Positions 47,365-56,613 of a stretch of DNA of 64,000 nucleotides are shown one piece after another; position 1 is the stretch's first letter; every line of letters starts with the position of its first letter. The stretch is from contig NZ_JAHXBF010000015.1 in the NCBI RefSeq assembly GCF_020103695.1, positions 1 to 64,000 on the forward strand, in the 5' to 3' direction. The notes under the pieces are model-generated. The model was not told the origin of the DNA. It worked only from the letters and a program-made list of their open reading frames with translations, and did no database searches. The translations under genes and the position numbers were made by a program. This stretch comes from Hyalangium versicolor. Its GTDB lineage: Bacteria; Myxococcota; Myxococcia; Myxococcales; Myxococcaceae.

Positions 47365-48191
47365 GCGCGTGCCACCACTGGAAGAAAGTCCGTCAGCAGC
47401 CGCGAGAAGATACCCGCCACCCGGTTCGCCGTCTCTGCCACTTCATCATGAGTCAGGGGCTTGTCTCCCACCCCTGCTGCCAGGTTGGTGATGCAGCTGA
47501 TGCCCACTACGGGAACCCCCATGTGGCCCGCCGCCACCACCTCCGGCACGGTGCTCATGCCCACCGCATCCGCCCCGAGCGTCCGTAGCATGCGGATCTC
47601 CGCCGGCGTCTCATAGGAGGGGCCGGCCACCATGGCATACACCCCCTGCCGCAGGGGAACCTGGCTGCGCTGGGCCGACTCCAGCAGGGAGGTCCGGAGC
47701 GAGGGTGCATAAGCCCGGCTCATATCCGGGAAGCGAGGGCCGAGGCGATCATCATTCGGGCCCGTCAGTGCGTTCCACCCCGACAGGTTGATGTGGTCGG
47801 TGATGGCCATCAGGTCGCCTGGAGCGAACTGGGTGTTGATGCCGCCCGCGGCGTTGGTGACGACGAGGCCCCGGATGCCGAGCGCGCAGAGCACGCGGGC
47901 AGGGAAGGCCACCTGCGTTGAGGAGTAGCCCTCGTAGGAGTGAACGCGGCCCTGCATGGCGACGACGACTTCGCCGCCCACCTCGCCCAGCACCATGCGG
48001 CCCGCGTGCCCGGGGACGGAGGAGTGAGGGAAGTGCGGCAGGTCCTGGTAGGGGATGACCACCTTGCGTCCGAAGCCGTCCGCGAAGGCGCCCAGCCCGC
48101 TGCCGAGGATGATTCCGACGCGTGGCGTCAAGCTGCCAGCCCGCTGGCGGATGGCCTGAACCGTCTCCTGGACCTGCTCGTAAAGCCCCAT
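47361..48191 (-). CDS. Purine nucleoside phosphorylase
   Basis: 276 residues from the ATG at 48189-48191. Family II (trimeric) PNP: ILGSGLGAFAD, PYQDLPHFPHSSVPGHAG, RVHSYEGYS, VTNAAGGIN, VAGPSYETPAEIRMLRTLGADAVGMSTVPEVVAA (in pieces). It splits inosine/guanosine with phosphate to the base and ribose-1-P. It is the first gene of the salvage operon and its stop overlaps the PilZ start. Divergent from the toxin gene, with 166 bp between the starts. Confidence 0.95.
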   Translation of the reverse strand: MGLYEQVQETVQAIRQRAGSLTPRVGIILGSGLGAFADGFGRKVVIPYQDLPHFPHSSVPGHAGRMVLGEVGGEVVVAMQGRVHSYEGYSSTQVAFPARVLCALGIRGLVVTNAAGGINTQFAPGDLMAITDHINLSGWNALTGPNDDRLGPRFPDMSRAYAPSLRTSLLESAQRSQVPLRQGVYAMVAGPSYETPAEIRMLRTLGADAVGMSTVPEVVAAGHMGVPVVGISCITNLAAGVGDKPLTHDEVAETANRVAGIFSRLLTDFLPVVARA

Positions 48192-48357
48192 TTCCTGGCC
48201 ATCATATACGCGGCCAGGCCACGGACGAGGATCCGGCCACTGTGGATGGCACGTTCTCCGCCTGCCGCACCGGGTCATCCTCCGGCAGCGCCCCACGGAA
48301 GACGGGGTTGCGCTTACGCTGGATGGACCGAGCCCCTTGTCGTGCCGGAGGCGTTCT

Positions 48358-49836
48358 ATGCGGCTGCAACAGGTCGGAGCACTGTTTTTGACCTATTTGA
48401 CGGCCTGTGCAGGTACTCCGCGGGCACTGCACGACCCTGCGAAGGCGGAGTTGGCCGCAGCCCGCTACGAGCTACATGAGCTCACTGCGGGCAGCGGACC
48501 TGCTGAGGCGGTGGAGGTGAATACCGAGGACTTCCAACGCGCCATGAGGGTGTTGGCCCCGGGCTTCCGCCCCGCGGCACGACCGGCGGATTCCGCGCAC
48601 TGGCTGATGGAGGGCTCACTTCGAGCCGACCTGCAGGCGGAAATGGAGCGCGGGCGTGTGGTGCGGCTGATGCCGTTGGAGGATGACAGCCCGCTGGAGG
48701 CAGCCTCAGCCGCGGAGAACAAGCGCAAGTACCTCGGCCTGTGCCAACAGCAATACGGGGGCGGAGACTGCCTGGGGCTGCTGGCGGACGGGCCCACGCT
48801 GACGCGGGAAGACCTGCGCACGCTGGCGTTGGCACTGGCCATGAAGGACGCTCTGGCGGAGACGGGCACAGCCCTCAAGGGGATGGTATCCCCACGGGCG
48901 CTGGTAGCGATGCTGGTGTGGACCTGCTGCGTGTACCTGACTCTCTGGCTGCTGCCCGAGCCGGTAAGCAAGGTCCTGGCCGCGAGCTTGACGGTGGCGC
49001 TGCTGGCATGGCTGCCGGTTCACACCCTGTGGAGCCTGATGGAGGGTTGGGGCCGTCTGGTGCACGAGGTGGACCGGGCCACATCCTTTACTCAGGTGGA
49101 AGAGGCCAGCGCGAAGTTCCGCCGGCAGATGGGCGAGAACACGGCGCACGTGGTGGTGATGGTAGTGACGGCCGTGGTGACGGGGGGAATGGCCAGGTTC
49201 AGCGCGCAATTACCCAAGCTACCGGGCTTCGCTCCGGCGGCGGCCCGGGCCGAAGCCCAGGGCATGAGCCTCTCCGCAGCAGGAGAGGTGGAGGCAGTAG
49301 CCGCCGTCGAGGAACAGACCTTCACCCTGATGGTACGTCGGCCCGGAAGCCGCGCGGCTGCGGCCGCGGAGGAGGCTGCGGAGCAGCGCACCGGGGCCAC
49401 GGTTCTCATCCGCCACCGAGCCGGCAACAGGCAGCTCCTCATCAACGGCCAGCGCTGGCACGTGCCAGCCAGCAGGTCCGTCCGAGACATCCCGGCAAAG
49501 GATGCTGCGGGGGATGCTCTTCAAGCAGCAGCGCGGCGCATCAGGGAGAATTGGAACCGCACCGAGCTATCCGAAAGAGAGTCCGACGCTCTCCAGGAGG
49601 CCTTCAACCATGGCGACTATCTCCGGGCGCATCTGATGGAGCGCATGTATCGAGGGCAATGGGTGGAGAAGCAACTGCGCCTTGAATTTCCGGAACTGCG
49701 TTGGAACCCGACGGGTGTCGATGCAGTTGACCCAGCCACAGGGCTCAAATACGAGATTCTCACAGGGACGGACTGGAACATGCACTTGCACGGGCGAAGG
49801 ATGGCGGAGGAGCTGTTCCGGATGATCACGTTCTGA
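48358..49836 (+). CDS. SitA-like polymorphic toxin lipoprotein
   Basis: The ATG at 48358 has GGAGG 7 nt upstream. 492 residues: signal peptide with lipobox LTAC (Cys17), a conserved N-terminal domain (about 20-180), two or three hydrophobic segments (ALVAMLVWTCCVYLTLWLL, VLAASLTVALLAWLPVHTL, NTAHVVVMVVTAVVTGGMA), a linker, and a C-terminal domain. The last about 50 residues (GVDAVDPATGLKYEIL..HGRRMAEELFRMITF) look like a small toxin, perhaps a nuclease of restriction-enzyme fold (D..ExL). The family (myxobacterial paralogous lipoproteins, SitA5 kind) delivers toxins to kin by TraA/TraB outer-membrane exchange; this is known for Myxococcus xanthus. The next gene should be its immunity gene. 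Assignment rests on layout and my recall of the family. Confidence 0.7.
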   Translation: MRLQQVGALFLTYLTACAGTPRALHDPAKAELAAARYELHELTAGSGPAEAVEVNTEDFQRAMRVLAPGFRPAARPADSAHWLMEGSLRADLQAEMERGRVVRLMPLEDDSPLEAASAAENKRKYLGLCQQQYGGGDCLGLLADGPTLTREDLRTLALALAMKDALAETGTALKGMVSPRALVAMLVWTCCVYLTLWLLPEPVSKVLAASLTVALLAWLPVHTLWSLMEGWGRLVHEVDRATSFTQVEEASAKFRRQMGENTAHVVVMVVTAVVTGGMARFSAQLPKLPGFAPAAARAEAQGMSLSAAGEVEAVAAVEEQTFTLMVRRPGSRAAAAAEEAAEQRTGATVLIRHRAGNRQLLINGQRWHVPASRSVRDIPAKDAAGDALQAAARRIRENWNRTELSERESDALQEAFNHGDYLRAHLMERMYRGQWVEKQLRLEFPELRWNPTGVDAVDPATGLKYEILTGTDWNMHLHGRRMAEELFRMITF

Positions 49837-49858
49837 TCCAGCGGCATACAGGGACATC

Positions 49859-50458
49859 ATGATTCAGTTCCGAGATCGCGAGATATCGAACGAGCAACTC
49901 GTTCTCGATAGCCAAACCGAGCTCTACTATCTGGGTCCCTCGCTGACCCTGAATCGGTGCACCCTCATCGTGAAGGTCCCCGCCAAAGCGCTGGTTCTGA
50001 ACCGGACACGCTGGCTCGACTGCAACATCGAGGTGGCAAGGCTATTGAAGAATTTCAGATGGGATCATGCCCATCTGACGGGGTGTCGGTTCAAGGGACG
50101 CTTCACAGGCAATGACTTCGGCGAGTGGCCTTCCACCCCAACTCACGGAAGCGTCGCGGATTGTGACTTCACTGACGCGCAGATGGATCAGACCCGCTTC
50201 CTCGGCTGTGATGCCCGAACCCTCCGTTTTCCTCCTTGGCCATGCTTCACCATTCTTGATCCCGTGCGCAGAGCCGCAGAGTTGGCTGCCCTGCCTTGGC
50301 CTGGCGACCTCGGAACGAAACTCTTCCTACGGCACATGGAGCGACCTCCTTCAACAGCCGCCTTGACGTACTTCGCCCCGGACCTCGCCAAGCGCAGCGG
50401 CACCACTCCCGAAGCCATCAAGGCCGTGCTGGAGAAGCTGGACGGCGTGTCCTACTGA
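49859..50458 (+). CDS. Putative immunity protein for the SitA-like toxin
   Basis: 199 residues, 22 bp after the toxin stop. The first about 110 residues show pentapeptide-like units (CTLIVKVPAKALVLNRTRWLDCNIE, TGCRFKGRFTGNDFG, ADCDFTDAQMDQTRFLGCD in parts) as in beta-helical immunity-type proteins; the C-terminal part is helical (SGTTPEAIKAVLEKL). The stop (50456-50458) overlaps the end of the convergent hybrid kinase by 7 bp. The immunity function is inferred from the place directly after a SitA-like gene; no biochemical feature proves it. Confidence 0.6.
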   Translation: MIQFRDREISNEQLVLDSQTELYYLGPSLTLNRCTLIVKVPAKALVLNRTRWLDCNIEVARLLKNFRWDHAHLTGCRFKGRFTGNDFGEWPSTPTHGSVADCDFTDAQMDQTRFLGCDARTLRFPPWPCFTILDPVRRAAELAALPWPGDLGTKLFLRHMERPPSTAALTYFAPDLAKRSGTTPEAIKAVLEKLDGVSY

Positions 50459-52545
50459 ATCAACTGGGCCTGCTCCACCACCTCTTGCAAGAGCTTGCGC
50501 AGCGTCGCCAGGTCCACCGGCTTCTCCAGCCAGTAGCGCGTCTGGGCGAGAAACTCCTCAGCCTTCTGGGTGAACGCTCCTCCCGTGAGGAAGATCATCC
50601 GGTCGGCCAGGGCGTGACGCTGCTCCTTCAGCCGCGCGTGCAGGTCCATGCCGCTGATGTCCGGCATGGCCAGGTCGCAGACGATCACGTCGAAGTCCTC
50701 TCCCTCCAATACCCGGCGCAAAGCCTCTGGGCCCGTGGCCGTCGTGACCCGGTACTCCGCCCGCAACGGCCGGCTGAGCGACGCGGCCACCATCGGCTCG
50801 TCGTCCACAATGAGAACCCGAGCGCGCTGCGGACTCGCAACCACGGGAGCCGCCTGGGGCGCAACCACCTGGGCTGCCTCCGTCGCGGGCAACGTCACCG
50901 TGAACGTCGTCCCACGGCCCACCGCGCTCTGAACGGAGATCCTTCCCCCGAGCGAAGTCACGATGCCATGGCAGATCGACAGCCCCAGGCCCGTTCCCAC
51001 CCCGGCCGGCTTCGTCGTGAAGAACGGCTCGAAGATGCGCTCGAGGTTCGCCGGGGGAATCCCGCCCCCCGTGTCGCTGATCTCCACCACGACCTGGCCC
51101 GGCTCCCCTCTCCGCGTGCGCACCGTGATGGAATGCGCCTCGGGATTGCCCTCGGGAATCGCCTGCGCCGCATTCACCAGCAGGTTGAGAAACACCTGCC
51201 CCAGCCGCGTCTCGTCGCCCAGCACGAGCGGCACCTCCTGGAAGTCGCGCACCAACTGCGCCCGCGCGCGGATCTCCGGCGCGGCGACGTTGAATGAGAA
51301 CTCCAGGCCCTTGCGGACATCCACGGGCTGGGGCCGGGACTCATCGACCCGAGAGAACGCCTTGAGGTCGCGCACGATGTGACGCACGCGGTTGGCGCCC
51401 TCGCGCGCGTCAGACACAGCCCCCCGGAGTTCTTCGAGCGCAGGATTCTGCTTCGCGGCTGAGGTGGACAGATTCTCCTCCAGGAAAGCCAGATTGGTGG
51501 TGATGTACGTGAGCGGGTTGTTGATCTCGTGGGCGATCCCCCCCGCCAGCGTGCCCAGGGCCGCCATGCGATCGGCCACCATCAGCCGGCGCTCCATCTC
51601 CTTGCGCTCGGTGATGTCCTGCAAGGTGCCGCTCATCCGCACCGGCTGCCCCAGCCCGTCCTTCACCACCTTGCCCTTGAGGTGCACCCAGCGCAGCTCC
51701 CCCGACGGCCGCACCAGGCGGTACTCACCGTGAAAGGCCTCCTGGTCCGCACGGGCCTGCCCCAATGCCGCATGGAGCAGCGGCTGCTCCTCGGCATGCA
51801 TCCCCTGGAGAAAGTCCTCATGCCGGACCGGCTCGCCGGGTGTCCGCCCCATGATGCGGTAGAGCTCGGCGGACCACGTGTGCTGATCCGTGGCGAACTC
51901 CCAGTTCCAGCTCCCCGTCTGGGCAATGGCCTGCGCCTCGGCGAGCGCCGCCTCGCTGCTCGACAGGCGCTCCTCCATCTTCAGCCGCTTCTGGAGCTCC
52001 ACCTTGGCGACGAGCTGCTCGAGCACCAGACCGGACACCAGCCACCCCATGAGGCCCGACATGCAGATATAGAAGATGCGCAGCGCCGCCAGGATCAGGT
52101 TGTCCCCCAGTTGCCCCATGACCCAGAGCAGCACGGCGTACCCACCCGCGAACGCGGCGATGGCGAGCAGGGTGTCTCGAGGCGTGAGCCGGATCCCCAC
52201 CGCGATCACTCCCAGCATCAGCACCGGCATGTAGGGAGAGTGGATGCCTCCTGTGGCGTACAGCCAGAGCATCACGAAGGCCGCATCGCTGACGACCGTC
52301 GCGGTGGTGGACGGCAGCGACCGTCGCCTCGCGCGGGGCTTCAGCAGCGCGACGCCCATCGCGTAGACCGTCGAGAGGCTCAGCAGCAAGTACGCCAGCC
52401 ACGGAACCGTCCCCGTCTTGTCCATCAGCGGGTAGCAACACCACCCCGCGAAGACGATCAGCACGCGCTGCAGCGCCAGGCCCCGCTCCGCGGCGTACGC
52501 CTTCTCCGCGAGCACTTCCTCCATTGGCTCCGACTGCCGCTCCAT
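50452..52545 (-). CDS. Membrane hybrid histidine kinase with PAS and receiver domains
   Basis: 697 residues from the ATG at 52543-52545; a GTG 27 nt earlier is the alternative. Five or six membrane segments in the first about 180 residues, a PAS domain (about 195-315), HisKA with phospho-acceptor His in GGIAHEINNPL (about 339), HATPase_c (LLVNAAQAIPEGN, SDTGGGIPP, GVGTGLGLSICHGIV), then a receiver domain (about 570-690) with Asp in VIVCDLAMPDISGM and Lys in LEKPVD. It lies convergent with the immunity gene, whose stop it overlaps by 7 bp. Its partner regulator is not adjacent. Confidence 0.9.
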   Translation of the reverse strand: MERQSEPMEEVLAEKAYAAERGLALQRVLIVFAGWCCYPLMDKTGTVPWLAYLLLSLSTVYAMGVALLKPRARRRSLPSTTATVVSDAAFVMLWLYATGGIHSPYMPVLMLGVIAVGIRLTPRDTLLAIAAFAGGYAVLLWVMGQLGDNLILAALRIFYICMSGLMGWLVSGLVLEQLVAKVELQKRLKMEERLSSSEAALAEAQAIAQTGSWNWEFATDQHTWSAELYRIMGRTPGEPVRHEDFLQGMHAEEQPLLHAALGQARADQEAFHGEYRLVRPSGELRWVHLKGKVVKDGLGQPVRMSGTLQDITERKEMERRLMVADRMAALGTLAGGIAHEINNPLTYITTNLAFLEENLSTSAAKQNPALEELRGAVSDAREGANRVRHIVRDLKAFSRVDESRPQPVDVRKGLEFSFNVAAPEIRARAQLVRDFQEVPLVLGDETRLGQVFLNLLVNAAQAIPEGNPEAHSITVRTRRGEPGQVVVEISDTGGGIPPANLERIFEPFFTTKPAGVGTGLGLSICHGIVTSLGGRISVQSAVGRGTTFTVTLPATEAAQVVAPQAAPVVASPQRARVLIVDDEPMVAASLSRPLRAEYRVTTATGPEALRRVLEGEDFDVIVCDLAMPDISGMDLHARLKEQRHALADRMIFLTGGAFTQKAEEFLAQTRYWLEKPVDLATLRKLLQEVVEQAQLIQ

Positions 52546-52711
52546 GCTGCTCACATTGAACAATTGAAACACCAGTATACGTGTTCAGCTCAGTGATGAA
52601 CACATGGCCGGGAGTTCGGGGTGCGACATATAGGGCTATGAAGGCCTTACCGCTGCCGGCTTCATAGGCTGTGATCCGTGGCTGGCAGTGCCCTTGCAAC
52701 CCGGGGAGGAC

Positions 52712-53611
52712 ATGTCCTCACGAACTGTAGCGCCCCGCCTGGTGGATCTCTCCTCGGCCGCGCTGCTGTGGCGGCGAAGCAAACAGTTGGCGTTGCAGGC
52801 GAACCGGCTGGTGCGCTGGGCAGCCACTCCCGAGCGCTGGCCTCGTCCCCAACTCGCGCCCGTGCGGGGCCTGGGCGTGCAGGTGGCTTCACACACCGTG
52901 GAGCTGGCTCGCGTGGATCCCGAGGCGGATCCACTGTTGGAGGCCGGCAAGCAGCACAACGTCCGCCTGGCCGCGCCCGCGTTCGATGGGCTGCTGCTGA
53001 CACCAGAGCGGCCGCTCTCGTTCTGGCGCACGCTGGGACGGCTGACCGAACAGGCGGGTTACCGGTACGGGCTGTCACTGCGGGGTGGATGTCTCACGCC
53101 GTCGATTGGCGGCGGCATCTGCCTGGTGGCCAACGCGCTGTTCGAGCTCGCCGCGCGCCAGGGCTGGCACATCCTGGAGCGCCACGGGCATACGATGGAG
53201 GCCGTGCCTCCGCTCGAAGGGACACTGTGGGGCATGGACGCCACGGTGGCCTGGCCCTATGTGGATCTGGTGGTGGCACCGCGCGAAGGGCCAGTGCGGT
53301 TGGGCGCCCGCGTGCAGGAAGGCAGGTTGCGGCTCACCCTCCACGGAGCGGCGGCTCCTCGGACACGCAGCCAACTGTGGTCCGAGAATGACTCGGTGGT
53401 GGAGACGCCCGAAGGGCCGGTGCGCACCAACCGCATTGTCCGGAGGCTCGTCGACGTGGGAACCGGCGCGGTGCTGGAGGAACGCGTCATCGGGGAGAAC
53501 CGTCGGCGAATCCTGGACCCCGAAGCGCGAAAGCGGACATGCCTGACGTGCGGTGAGACGGAGTGCCACGCGCGGGTAGAAGTCCCTCATCCCCAGGTCG
53601 CGGCGTCATGA
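52712..53611 (+). CDS. VanW-family protein
   Basis: 299 residues; ATG 52712 has GGGGAGGA just upstream. VanW-like core with SFWRTLGRLTEQAGYRYG, LSLRGGCLTPSIGGGICLVANALFELAARQGWHILERHGHT (in parts) and GMDATVAWPYVDLVV. C-terminal CLTCGETECHAR is a small Cys motif. VanW proteins occur with vancomycin-resistance clusters and elsewhere, but their reaction is unknown. The stop overlaps the next gene (ATGA). Confidence 0.88.
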   Translation: MSSRTVAPRLVDLSSAALLWRRSKQLALQANRLVRWAATPERWPRPQLAPVRGLGVQVASHTVELARVDPEADPLLEAGKQHNVRLAAPAFDGLLLTPERPLSFWRTLGRLTEQAGYRYGLSLRGGCLTPSIGGGICLVANALFELAARQGWHILERHGHTMEAVPPLEGTLWGMDATVAWPYVDLVVAPREGPVRLGARVQEGRLRLTLHGAAAPRTRSQLWSENDSVVETPEGPVRTNRIVRRLVDVGTGAVLEERVIGENRRRILDPEARKRTCLTCGETECHARVEVPHPQVAAS

Positions 53612-54675
53612 ACCTGATCCTCGCTCCAGAACCCGCACCATGGATCCACCAGCTGCCTTCCCTGCTGGGCCCCGGGGGTCGCGGCGAGGTGGTGGCACCG
53701 TGGACCCTCCCCGCCCGGATTGGAAGGTGGGTCCCCGCTCCCGCGAAGCTGCGCTCGGCCTGGCAGCGCCGGACGCTTCCAGTCCCCCAGGGCTTCCGCG
53801 TCTGGGGATTGCCGGGGTGGGTCGCGGTGGAGGCGGGCATGCGGCTGGCGGCACCCTCGACGGCGGCGACGTTCCGGGCCCGCTTCGCGATGCGCAAACG
53901 GGTGGCACAGGCTGTCGCGGCGCTGCTGCCTCGCTCCGTAGAGACGGTGCTCGCCCCTTCCCTGTGCGCACGCGAAGTCTTCGCCATGGCCCGAAGCCGG
54001 GGCGCGCGCTGCGTGCTGTTGGAGGACCTGCCCTCCTTGAGAGCGCTCCACGCGGACCTGGATGAGGCAGCCACGAGGCACCCGGAGGAGTCCTTCCTGC
54101 GCAACCACCGCGCCTCCGCGGAAGACGTGGCGCGGCAGGAGGCTGAACGCGTGCTGGCGGACGAACTCTGGGTGCGCAGTGAGTTCTGCCGGGAGTGGCT
54201 GCTGTCCGCCGGTCACGCGCCCGAGAAGATCCGCGAGTTGGGTCTCCTGGTGGAGGATTCCGGCATCCCCCGGCGATCTCCTGGGCACAAGCCCGGAGCA
54301 CATGCCCACCATGTGGCGCTGCTCGCCGGCCCCGCGCTCGCGCGAGGCGGCCTGAGGGAGGCGCTGGCAGCCATCGACGCGCGTCCTCAGTGGAGCCTGT
54401 GGGTGCGCCCGGCCGAGGGCACGGATCCGAGGCACCTGCATCATCCCCGGGTGCGGCAGGTGACGGCAGAGACGCAACGGACGCTACGAGGCGTGGATGT
54501 GGTGCTGGCCCCTGCCTGGTGCGAGAGCCATCCCCATGAGCTGCCGCGCGCGGTGGCCCGAGGCATCCCGATCATTGCCACGGATCGAGCCTCGGGCTTC
54601 CTGCCCTGCCGGACGGTGCCTCGGGGCAACGTGCCCGCCCTGGTCGCCGAGCTGGATGCCCTGAGCGCTCGGTGA
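53608..54675 (+). CDS. Glycosyltransferase-like protein, GT-B fold
   Basis: 355 residues from the ATG at 53608, overlapping the VanW stop (ATGA). The C-terminal half follows the GT4-type layout: LWVRPAEGTDP, LRGVDVVLAPAWCESHPHELPRAVARGIPIIATDRAS, NVPALVAEL (each in part), with the S-x-E region before AVARGIPIIAT typical of GT-B enzymes. The N-terminal half has LLEDLPSLRALHADLDEAATRHPEES. The sugar and acceptor are unknown; coupling to VanW suggests a cell-envelope reaction. Confidence 0.72.
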   Translation: MNLILAPEPAPWIHQLPSLLGPGGRGEVVAPWTLPARIGRWVPAPAKLRSAWQRRTLPVPQGFRVWGLPGWVAVEAGMRLAAPSTAATFRARFAMRKRVAQAVAALLPRSVETVLAPSLCAREVFAMARSRGARCVLLEDLPSLRALHADLDEAATRHPEESFLRNHRASAEDVARQEAERVLADELWVRSEFCREWLLSAGHAPEKIRELGLLVEDSGIPRRSPGHKPGAHAHHVALLAGPALARGGLREALAAIDARPQWSLWVRPAEGTDPRHLHHPRVRQVTAETQRTLRGVDVVLAPAWCESHPHELPRAVARGIPIIATDRASGFLPCRTVPRGNVPALVAELDALSAR

Positions 54676-54697
54676 AGCCCGAGCGGGTGACGCGGCG

Positions 54698-56533
54698 CTA
54701 CTGCCGCCACTCCGGGGGGATGTTCTTGCTGGAGGCGTAGCGCTCGAGCTCCCCGAGCTGCTCCTTCGCGAGCTTCGTCTCCGCCTCAGCGTCGGCGAGC
54801 TGTTGCCGCACATTCTTCCCGGCAGCCGAATCCTCCCGCAGTTGGCGCTGCGATTCCTCGGCTCGAGAGAGCCGCTCGCGCGCCCGGCGGAAGGAGTTCC
54901 GCCACTGTTCGGCCTCCTCTCTCGTGCGCTCTCCCTGCACGCCCATCTTCCAGAGATCGCGCTCCCACGCCTTGATGGCGCCCTGGCGGCGCTCCCAGAT
55001 AGCCCGGGCCTCCGCGACCGACTGGAGCGATACCTCATACTTGTCGAGCTCGCCGTCCCCGGCCCCATCCACCTTCAGCCAGGCCTTCCCCGTACCACGC
55101 AGGGTGCAGTTCTCGACCGGAAGCCGCGCCGCCCCCACATAAACGCCCTCGGTGAGGCCGTGCGCGACGATCCACCGCATGCGGCGCGAGTCCTCCACGC
55201 GTTTCACCGCATCGAGGATGGGAAACCAGAATTCGAAGTCCGCGGGCATCGAGCACGGCTCGCTCCCCGCTTGCAGCACCAGCCCATGCCTCTTGCGCGA
55301 AGGGGGCGAATCGAAGTGCTCGATGAGCATCACCACGAGCCCCACATTGGGAACCACCGCGATCGAGTCCAGCCTGGGCTGAGCCATGTCCTCCTTGTAG
55401 TTCTCGATCTCCCGCTGCTCGTCACGGGACACGCGGGCCAGCAGCTCTTCCCACCGCCCTGCCGCCTCGGGGGAGGAAGGAACGGAGGTGAGCTTGCTCG
55501 CATACGCAATGGGCAGGGCCAGCCCCAGACCTTCCGCATCCATGATCTTCATCGAGACGACGCCCACCACCTCGCCGCGACCATCCAACAGCGGACCTCC
55601 ACTGTTACCGGGGTTGATCGTCGCGTTGACCTGCACGTAGCCAATCCCCAGGTCCTGCCGGCCGACATAGCCGACCTTCCCCTCGTGGACGGTGAAGTCC
55701 AGCCCCTTGGGGCTACCGATGAAGACGATCGGATCTCCCGGCTGCAACCGGGTGACATCTCCGACTTTCAATGGCACCGCCTTCGCGCCCACCACCCGGA
55801 CGGTCGCGAGATCCAGCACCTCGTCACGCGCCAACGTCTCTCCGATGAGCTGGCGCCCGTCGGGCAGCAGCACGCTCATCCTCTTCCCCACCGGGCAGGC
55901 CACATGAGCGTTGGTGAGCGCCAGCTCCTCCTCCACGAAGAACCCGGAGCCCATGTGGTTTTCGCAGCGCAGGCTCACCGTGCTCGGCATGGACCGCTGG
56001 GAGATCTCCTGGGTGGACAACCCCACAGGCCGACGAGTCTCCTCAGACGCCAGCGAAGGAGCCCCCAGCCCGAACGCCACGCTCTTCCGGGTCTCGGGAG
56101 ACTGGGAGCTCCACAGCCGATGCGCGGCTCCCGCAACAACCACGAGCAACAGCACCGCCACCAGGACACCCCACCCCGAGCGCCGGGGAGCCTCGGCCAC
56201 GGGCTGCGCCACGAGCGGTTCGGCGGGCTGCAGGACCGCGCTGACTCCATGCTCGGAGAGCACTGCCACGAGCTTCTGGGCAAACGCTCGAGAGACTCCA
56301 CGAACCAGCCGCTCGCCCGGGAGCCCCAGCGAGATGCGAGCCTGAGAGAATGTCGGGGCTGGAGGACCGAGCAGAGCCAGCGCGCGAGCCAGCGCGAAGC
56401 GCCGACGCTCATCCGCCACGGGCTCTTTCAAAGACACATCGATGAGGAGACTGGCGCCACAGACACACCGCGCCTTGTCCCCAGGATCCGGCGCACCGCA
56501 CCGGAGGCACCTTGCCTCGAACGAATCAGCCAT
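54698..56533 (-). CDS. Membrane-anchored trypsin-like serine protease with zinc ribbon and C-terminal coiled coil
   Basis: 611 residues. N-terminal zinc-ribbon-like CxxC...CxC motif (Cys9, Cys12, Cys23, Cys25), one membrane segment (about 120-140), then a trypsin-like domain with His210 (TNAHVAC), Asp241 (DLATV) and Ser311 (NPGNSGGPL), the Deg/HtrA-type triad. A region about 345-500 without recognised family follows, and a long Glu/Arg-rich coiled coil (about 515-600) ends the protein. With the ribbon inside and the protease outside, it could be a stress-linked envelope protease. No PDZ domain was recognised, which separates it from classical DegP. Confidence 0.85.
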   Translation of the reverse strand: MADSFEARCLRCGAPDPGDKARCVCGASLLIDVSLKEPVADERRRFALARALALLGPPAPTFSQARISLGLPGERLVRGVSRAFAQKLVAVLSEHGVSAVLQPAEPLVAQPVAEAPRRSGWGVLVAVLLLVVVAGAAHRLWSSQSPETRKSVAFGLGAPSLASEETRRPVGLSTQEISQRSMPSTVSLRCENHMGSGFFVEEELALTNAHVACPVGKRMSVLLPDGRQLIGETLARDEVLDLATVRVVGAKAVPLKVGDVTRLQPGDPIVFIGSPKGLDFTVHEGKVGYVGRQDLGIGYVQVNATINPGNSGGPLLDGRGEVVGVVSMKIMDAEGLGLALPIAYASKLTSVPSSPEAAGRWEELLARVSRDEQREIENYKEDMAQPRLDSIAVVPNVGLVVMLIEHFDSPPSRKRHGLVLQAGSEPCSMPADFEFWFPILDAVKRVEDSRRMRWIVAHGLTEGVYVGAARLPVENCTLRGTGKAWLKVDGAGDGELDKYEVSLQSVAEARAIWERRQGAIKAWERDLWKMGVQGERTREEAEQWRNSFRRARERLSRAEESQRQLREDSAAGKNVRQQLADAEAETKLAKEQLGELERYASSKNIPPEWRQ

Positions 56534-56613
56534 CTGTCATCCCCCCTGCACTGCATCACTCCATCCCCGCGCGGGCAAATCACGCGGGGAGCGGAGGCAC
56601 GGCCGTTACCGCA

